From NCBI GenBank assembly GCA_963920705.1, contig OY987239.1, positions 11,767,004 through 11,831,003 of the forward strand: 64,000 nucleotides of DNA, written 5' to 3'. The position numbers were made by a program, and so were the translations under genes. The stretch's first letter is position 1. Every line of letters begins with the position of its first letter. The stretch is from Odiellus spinosus (taxonomy: Eukaryota; Arthropoda; Arachnida; Opiliones; Phalangiidae). The notes under the pieces are model-generated. The model searched no databases and was not told where the DNA came from. It was given only the letters and a program-made list of their open reading frames with translations. Positions 58,171 through 64,000 of this stretch are shown one piece after another.

Positions 58171-58663
58171 GAGCTCGGAATCGGACCTGTTATTTTCAGA
58201 TATTTTTATTTTCGGTTAAATTGTTCTTAACTAAAACAATGAAATTTCTATATTCGTATAATTATTAAATGGTTTACCCGAAGATAAGCCTTCGCCGCAT
58301 TATCTACCTACAAATTACTCGTTTTCAACACGTATAACGATGGATAATTCGCGTTTCCAGAGTCTAAAATATAAGAAAAAAATTTCAAATTGACTTTTAA
58401 TTCGAAGAATATAAATAAAACGACGAAACTAAGATTTTAAATCATCTTTTTATTCGTTATTTTTCACGGAAAATAAATTTTGAATGTTTTTTATCCGAAT
58501 GTATAACGCATCGGATAATATTCTAAGAAGGCCATTTTTGGATAAAAACGTTGTTTTTACTTCATCTTCGAATAAGTTAACTCAAATGAAGTTTTTTTTT
58601 TTAATTTACATCAGAATTTAGTAGATTATATCCAATTAATAAAAATTATACGAATTCCGAGCT
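58171..58663 (-). mobile_element. Family E element
   Basis: GAGCTCGGAATCGGACCTGT at the left and ATACGAATTCCGAGCT at the right, 493 bp. The usual CCATTTTTGTTGGATAATAA is shortened to CCATTTTTGGATAAAAACG. Confidence 0.86.
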
Positions 58664-59065
58664 TTCTTTGAATCAGGTTTTGTTCACATTGTCAGTGAAA
58701 ATTAGTCTTATGTTGGAGAACAAAAAATGCCTTTTCTTTTTATTACAAAGATTTCATAATTACGTTTCGTATTAAACCTAAATCACAAACTAGTATTTTC
58801 ATTTGAAAAGACAGAGAATGAGAAAGAAAAAAGGAAAATGAAAAAATTAAAAAAAAAAAGACGATGATATCCATTACTGGTGAAACGAAAAACCAAGGCT
58901 TAAGTTCAAATAATTTTTTTTTTCTAGACAGACGTCGCTACTTCATTAAGCATCGTTGAATGCGGATATAATTACAAGAAAATCTTCTAAAGGGACAGTG
59001 TCACCATTAGGATTTAGGACAAATGGGAAACAAGCACTATCTAGATCAAATATAGATCAAATTAA
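58664..59065. other. No feature recognised
   Basis: A-rich DNA (58820-58862) and otherwise nothing. Confidence 0.45.
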
Positions 59066-59072
59066 ATTATAA

Positions 59073-59392
59073 CAGAAGCCGATGAAACCCTCCTTTGAAG
59101 TCTATTACTCCCGGGTCTTGTCTACCCCTCTCTGTATGGGTTAGTTTCAAAAAGCGCGATTCGTACGCCTCCTAACGGTAGATATTTTCGGAGCGGGAGT
59201 TCGTCCAGCGAATATCTCTAGCAGCCTCGGAGTTCGTCCAAAAAACGTTGTCGTTTGTGGAGAGAGAGAATTTCCAATTTTCCGTAGACAGGGGGGATGA
59301 AGTAGGACCCCTTCTAACTCGTAAAATTGGGAATTTTACCAATATGGAACATTGGAGTAGTAGACTTCAAAGGAGGGTTTCATCGGCTTCTG
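59073..59392 (+). mobile_element. Family A MITE without clear target duplication
   Basis: A 320-bp forward copy. The inner right block reads ACCAATATGGAACATTGG, so ~18 bp (ATACAGAGAGGAGCGCTA) are missing. Flanks ATTATAA and ATTTCAT do not match convincingly. Confidence 0.9.
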
Positions 59393-59819
59393 ATTTCATC
59401 TATTAATTTCATCTATTTATTCAAAAATAAGATTTTTCCTGATTTCCCAATGAAATTAAAGTAAAAACGACGTCATTTTAAAACAGCCTAGTGATTTTTT
59501 TAAATTAATTTGGATTAAATTAGTGAGATTAATTTGAAAAGGCCAGATTGAATCGAATAAAATGTCTCGTGTCTACGATTTTGGTAAAACTTACAAGGGT
59601 AGGGATTAGTTGGAAGCTTCACAGAAGGAGGGGTTTTTATAATATACAGCTTAAACTAATTGAGGTACGAAAAATCATCTTTACACCAAATCCTAATTTC
59701 TTTCGTTATAATCCCTTAACATTTAAAAATAGTAGCTTGGATTATTTTAAAAAACAAAATTTTTAATGCCATTTTTTTGATTTTCAAAATTATTACGCAT
59801 GAAACCTATATTGATTTCT
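59393..59819. other. No gene supported
   Basis: A 72-codon plus frame (59548-59766) is AT-driven. Nothing recognised. Confidence 0.4.
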
Positions 59820-59826
59820 CTAGAGT

Positions 59827-60314
59827 CAGAAGCCGATGAAACCCTCCTTTGAAGTCTACTACTCTAATGTTCGATATAGCGCTTCGTGGTCGATATGAGA
59901 ATGTACACTGGGGTTTCTATTCGCTTTACGTTTGACCACTCTGCCTTCGAGTGTTTAACCTGAACATGACTACCGAATCTATTTAAACTAGCAGAAGCCG
60001 ATGAAACCCTCCTTTGAAGTCTACTACTCTAATGTTCGATATAGGGCTCCTCTCTGTATGGGTAAAATTCCCAATTTTACGAGATCGGAGGGGTCCTACT
60101 TCATACCCCCCTGTCTATGGAAAATTGGAAATTCTCTCTCTCCACAAACGACGACGTTTTTTGGACGAACTCCGAGGCTGCTAGAGATATTCGCTCCGAA
60201 AATATCTACCGTTAGGAGGCGTACGAATCGCGCTTTTTGAAACTAACCCATACAGAGAGGGGTAGACAAGACCAGGGAGTAATAGACTTCAAAGGAGGGT
60301 TTCATCGGCTTCTG
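59827..60314 (-). mobile_element. Family A composite: 57-bp end, 108-bp insert, full element
   Basis: 59827-59883 is a family A terminus cut after ATATAGCGCT. 59884-59991 is 108 bp of unrelated DNA starting TCGTGGTCGATATGAGAATG. 59992-60314 is a full-ended copy lacking ~15 bp of interior (ATTCGCTCCGAAAATATC). Outer flanks CTAGAGT and ATAATAT do not match. The layout parallels 53134-53682. The insert was not found elsewhere in the window. Confidence 0.88.
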
Positions 60315-60677
60315 ATAATATTAAGTATTATTGGCTGGTGTTTCATGGCCAAGGACTTTCAATTTCTCTTTATCAAAAAGTCATAAAAACGTATTTTCAA
60401 TTTTTAAGGTAATATTCAAATTCTATAATTCATGGCCCCCCATACAATTTGGTGGATTTTAAATCAAAAATTCCGACCATATCAGATCTGTTCCCTTTCT
60501 AATAGAATATAAGAAGAAAAAAAAAAAAAAGCTGGGCTTCAGAATCACAATCAAAACTCTCGTTTGCGCGTTGGACCCTTAATGAGCCTATAAAACCCAT
60601 CCTTTTTCCCAGACCCGCACATATTTCGGGTGTAAAACAAGAGCGTCAAGGACAAAATATATTTTCACCAAAATGTA
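60315..60677. other. No feature recognised
   Basis: AT-rich, with an A-run at 60516. Confidence 0.45.
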
Positions 60678-61162
60678 GAGCTCGGAATTCGTATAATTTT
60701 TATTAATTTAATAAATTCTGTTTGATTAAAAATAGACTTCATTCGAGTTAATTTATTCGAAGATAAAGAAAAAAAAACCTAATCCATATCCGTTTTTATT
60801 ATCCAACAAAAATGGCAACTTATCTTAGAATATTATCCGATGCGTTATACGTTCGGATAAAAAAATATTCAAAATTTATTTTCCGTGAAAAATAACGAAT
60901 AAAAAGATGATTTAAAATCTTATCGTTTTATTTCTATCCTTCGAATTAAAAGTTAATTTGAAATTTTTTCTTATATTTTAGACTCTAGAAAACGCGAATT
61001 ATCCATCGTTACACGTGTTGAAAACGAGATAATTTGTAGGTAGATAAAGCGGCGAAGGCTTATCTTCGTGTAAACCTTTTAACAATTATACGAATATAGA
61101 AATTTCATTGTTTTAGTTACAATTTATCCGAAAATAAAATATCTGAAAATATACGAATATAA
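60678..61162 (+). mobile_element. Family E element, right end lost
   Basis: GAGCTCGGAATTCGTATAAT at the left, with a small deletion (ATTGGATAAAATCTAATAA is shortened). It runs to GAAAATATACGAATATAATA and then leaves the family. A 77-codon minus frame (61113-61346) crosses the end and is not accepted. Confidence 0.83.
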
Positions 61163-61708
61163 TAATCACGACAATTATAAGTACATATTCCTGAATAAAA
61201 CACTTCCAACTTAAACAAAACGTACTCAGGGACGAATAAAAATAGTTAGAAAAGGATTCTGAGCTGGGGGGCGAGTAGAAAAACCAATAACTTGGCGCGG
61301 TTAAGCCTATAATTGTCAGTTTTTTAGCTCCCATGGCGTATCTCATTCTGTCTCCGGATTCTTTTCCCTTGGCTCTTGTCTTATCAGTTCCAGGCTATTA
61401 CTAGTTACACGTTCGCCCCTTATTTCCAATAATTTGTAGCGATTAATCACTTCGAGCAAACAGAGCAGATGGATGATTTAAACCCGCCCAGAAACAAAAG
61501 AAAACACACACCATGCAAGAAGTAGAACTAACAGATAAATTTATAGAGCCATTTTTAAAACACACACTTAACCCGAATGGATTCGGACATGACAATCTTT
61601 GTCCAATTGATATCGCGCCCTGATACCATAAACAAAGTTATAAACCAAATTGCCGTGACGTTGGTTTTACTTTCAATTTAAATGAGCTTTCATAGTATAA
61701 TTAAATAG
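61163..61708. other. No feature recognised
   Basis: Unique-looking DNA without supported gene. Confidence 0.45.
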
Positions 61709-61753
61709 CCGCGTTCATACTAGACCTCTGAATCGATTTGATCTGTTTCAAAT
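61709..61753 (+). repeat. Family H fragment cut by a MITE
   Basis: GCCGCGTTCATACTAGACCT and ATCGATTTGATCTGTTTCAAAT match the start of family H units. The rest of the unit does not resume after the MITE. Confidence 0.65.
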
Positions 61754-62091
61754 CAGAAGCCGATGAAACCCTCCTTTGAAGTCTACTACTCTAATGTTCG
61801 ATATAGGGCTCCTCTCTGTATGGGTAAAATTCCCAATTTTACGAGATCGGAGGGGTCCTACTTCATACCCCCCTGTCTACGGAAAATTGGAAATTCTCTC
61901 TCTCCATAAACGACGACGTTTTTTTGACGAACTCCGAGGTTGCTAGAGATATTCGGTGGACGAACTCCCGCTCCAAAAATATCTACCGTTAGGAGGCGTA
62001 CGAATCGCGCTTTTTGAAACTAACCCATACAGAGAGGGGTAGACAAGACCAGGGAGTAATAGACTTCAAAGGAGGGTTTCATCGGCTTCTG
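61754..62091 (-). mobile_element. Family A MITE in family H, no target duplication
   Basis: A 338-bp reverse copy. Flanks TTCAAAT and ATATCAT do not match, and the interrupted family H unit does not continue on the right. Deletion or exchange next to the element is the likeliest reason. Confidence 0.93.
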
Positions 62092-62096
62092 ATATC

Positions 62097-62309
62097 ATGA
62101 AACAGCGAACAATGGACTCTTTGATCCTCAGGGTGAATTTATTTGGCGTACTTACTACTGTATTGCCAAAAAGGGAAGGTGACTATGTGAAGAAAATTTA
62201 CATTCATAAGAAATTAATTGCGAAAGATGGTGTACGGAGAAGTTATGAACAAGACCTAATTACTGGAGAGATATTTACGCCTCGAGTGAACTTTCTCATA
62301 AATTTGTAA
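62097..62309 (+). CDS. Weak open frame, 70 codons, unknown
   Basis: The product starts MKQRTMDSLILRVNLFGVLT and continues with charged, protein-like sequence (KREGDYVKKIYIHKKLIAKD, then DLITGEIFTPRVNFL). The start lies 6 bp after a family A end whose flank is rearranged, so any original upstream part would be lost. No family is recognised; a decayed transposon or gene remnant is possible. Confidence 0.15.
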   Translation: MKQRTMDSLILRVNLFGVLTTVLPKREGDYVKKIYIHKKLIAKDGVRRSYEQDLITGEIFTPRVNFLINL

Positions 62310-62371
62310 ACTCTCCTCTATAAGGAGACAGAATTTTGAGGAACTCTGGGTAATGGTTAATTACATTCTAG

Positions 62372-62789
62372 CAGAGGTATATAATAACCCCCTTCGGGGG
62401 GAAGTATGAAAGCCCCTATACTACCAATGCTAAAAATCACGAACAACGAGAGCCCGCTGCTGACTATCTAGGCCACTAGCTCGCGCTGGACTTCTCAATG
62501 TCGCTACTCTAGTAAATGGTCTTTGTATAAACAAGACGGCTCGATTTGCGTTTAGAACTTCCTGTCTCGGGAGTCAGGCTGTCCGTTAAAATGGAGTCGA
62601 AGGTTGACTTCGGCTCGCGAGTTCCGGAAGCGCGCGTAGGGAAAATTTAGTCAGGTTCAAAATGGTGTAACTATTTTTTGGGAGTAAAGCGGTGTGTCGA
62701 TCCGCCGCGATTTACGCCGGGCACTCGTTGTTCGTCGATTTTGCCTACCTTTCATACTTCCCCCCGAAGGGGGTTATTATATACCTCTG
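62372..62789 (+). mobile_element. Family B MITE, copy 3
   Basis: A 418-bp element, same orientation as copy 1, with a perfect 7-bp duplication ATTCTAG (62365-62371, 62790-62796). Confidence 0.96.
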
Positions 62790-62819
62790 ATTCTAGACAT
62801 AAAACACCTATTCAGCTTT

Positions 62820-63083
62820 TTCTAGAATTTTCCAGGACTTTTCCAGGTTTCTCCCTGACCTTTTCCAACGAATACTACCCAATTTTTAACCTTTTATTTT
62901 TTATAATATTTAAAAATAAATGTTTTCAATTACACGGTAATCCTGGCTTCTTGAAAGATCTTTAAATTCCCTGACTTTTTAAAATATCTTAAAATTGTCT
63001 GACTTTTCCTTGACCTTTTTGGTTCATTTTCAAATTCCCTGACTTTTCCCTGTTTTCCCTGACCCGCGACAACCCTGTATTCG
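62820..63083 (-). mobile_element. Short CCCTGACTTTT element with CAGGGTTGTC terminus
   Basis: Degenerate minisatellite words at both sides (CCAGGACTTTTCCAGG; TTCCCTGACTTTTCCC) surround AT-rich DNA. The right edge reads CCCTGACCCGCGACAACCCTG. Its inverse, CAGGGTTGTCGCGGGTCAGG, looks like a transposon end. A CAGGG-type start is typical of several hAT-like elements; that assignment is inference. Confidence 0.5.
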
Positions 63084-63365
63084 ATCAAAACTAAAATGGT
63101 GGCAACCTCACTTGAAGAATAAACAAAAAATCTTCTCATATCCTGACTAAGGGAACAGTTTCCGACTCTATGACAATAGAAATAAGCTTAGACCTTTTTT
63201 TATTTCAAAGGGTATACTGTTAGGTGAAGGTAGAACCGATGAACACGAAAAAAGAAATCGTATTGCAACCACAAAGGACTCGAGGTGATCAAGGGATGAA
63301 CGAAAAATGCGTAAAAAAAGAACTAGCTTCTCATAACCAAGTCTAATTCATTTCTTAAATAATAC

Positions 63366-63704
63366 CAGAAGCCGATGAAACCCTCCTTTGAAGTCTATTA
63401 CTCCCGGGTCTTGTCTACCCCTCTCTGTATGGGTTATTCTCAAAAGGCGCGATTCGTACGCCTCCTAACGGGAGATATTTTCGGAGCGGGAGTTCGTCCA
63501 CCGAATATCTCTAGCAGCCTCGGAGTTCGTCAAAAAAACGTCGTCGTTTGTGGAGAGAGAGAATTTCCAATTTTCCGTAGACAGGGGGGGTATGAAGTAG
63601 GACCCCTCCGATCTCGTAAAATTGGGAATTTTACCCATACAGAGAGGAGCGCTATATCGAACATTGGACTAGTAGACTTCAAATGAGGGTTTCATCGGCT
63701 TCTG
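63366..63704 (+). mobile_element. Family A MITE, donor-like copy
   Basis: A 339-bp forward copy. Its right end carries TAGTAGACTTCAAATGAGGG, with A for G in the usual CAAAGGAGGG, plus the nearby change ATTGGACTAG. The same changes occur only in the inner element of 53134-53682. Flanks ATAATAC and ACTATAT do not match, so no target duplication. Confidence 0.93.
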
Positions 63705-63845
63705 ACTATATTTAAAATTAGATATTTCCTTTAACTGAAACGAAGGGGATGAAAAGATAGATCTTCGTGGTTCCTGGATAAGAGATAGTCAAATTTGAAC
63801 ATCAATTTTAGTAGCCACCCTTGTCGAGTATATAGGATATTGGAA
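63705..63845 (-). repeat. 141-bp segment shared with 53205-53345
   Basis: By eye identical, in inverse orientation, over the full 141 bp to the insert of the composite at 53134-53682. It is not part of any other repeat here. Sequence beyond 63846 is not shared. Confidence 0.93.
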
Positions 63846-64000
63846 CTATAACAGCTAGCTCACACCCCTTTCTTTGTAGCCAGCGATGGGGAGGTTTAAC
63901 TATACTTTGGATGGCGTATATATACTCCTAGTTTCGATATGTTCGAGTATTGGATGGAAAAACCCAACGATCATCGCGTGATAAGAAGAATCGATGTGAT

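Noticed and set aside
2056-63686. Recurring MKPSFEVYYS-type small frames
   Set aside because: They lie in family A MITEs, appear on either strand according to element orientation, and have variable lengths. They are translation of terminal repeats.

Overview
This 64-kb window looks like intergenic, repeat-dense DNA from a eukaryote with an AT-rich genome, most likely an invertebrate animal (an inference from the mix of miniature inverted-repeat transposons, minisatellites and splice-like signals). No bacterial gene layout, rRNA, tRNA or CRISPR array is visible, and no confident protein-coding gene is present. The longest open frames (up to 171 codons) lie inside satellites whose period is a multiple of three, so they are artefacts of periodicity.

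Tandem repeats fill roughly three eighths of the window. They are: a ~40-bp CCCTGACTTTT minisatellite family at 1-890, 8433-9275, 39297-40060 and 56038-56735, with a related end at 62820-63083; a ~140-155-bp satellite at 6838-7862 and again at 17096-18730; a ~20-bp TTAATT-rich array at 11140-12195; a 28-bp array at 13228-16124; a 31/28-bp higher-order satellite at 21437-28275; a 42-bp array at 44308-49345; and a ~215-bp unit carried inside a dispersed element (2690-3425, 40715-41905, 57411-58145).

Between the arrays lie short non-autonomous DNA elements. Family A (CAGAAG...CTTCTG, ~338 bp, about 15 loci), family B (CAGAGG...CCTCTG, ~420 bp, 3 loci) and family C (CAAGGAGG...CCTCCTTG, ~285 bp, 3 loci) differ in their interiors but share CA...TG ends and make 7-bp target duplications, so one transposase type may move all three. 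Other families are: D, TTAA-flanked foldbacks; E, AGCTCGG...CCGAGCT, ~500 bp, 7 copies; F, the carrier of the 215-bp tandem unit; G, a CACCCCTGTC-containing repeat; and H, a GCGTTCATACTAG repeat with palindromic ATCGAT-rich segments.

The most interesting signal is a set of three composite family A loci (32689-33579, 53134-53682, 59827-60314). In each, foreign sequence sits between a partial and a second, full or partial, element copy. At 53134-53682 the foreign 141 bp is identical, in inverted orientation, to the flank of another family A copy at 63366-63845. Diagnostic bases show that the copied tract continues about 40 bp into the element and then switches back to the recipient's sequence. 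This looks like repair-templated capture of flanking DNA through a mobile-element homology.

Possible coding traces are weak. The best is a minus-strand segment at 10783-10957 that reads as a signal peptide ending at a good splice donor. Others (6563-6829, 31090-31443, 42602-42919, 57152-57430, 62097-62309) are listed with low confidence.
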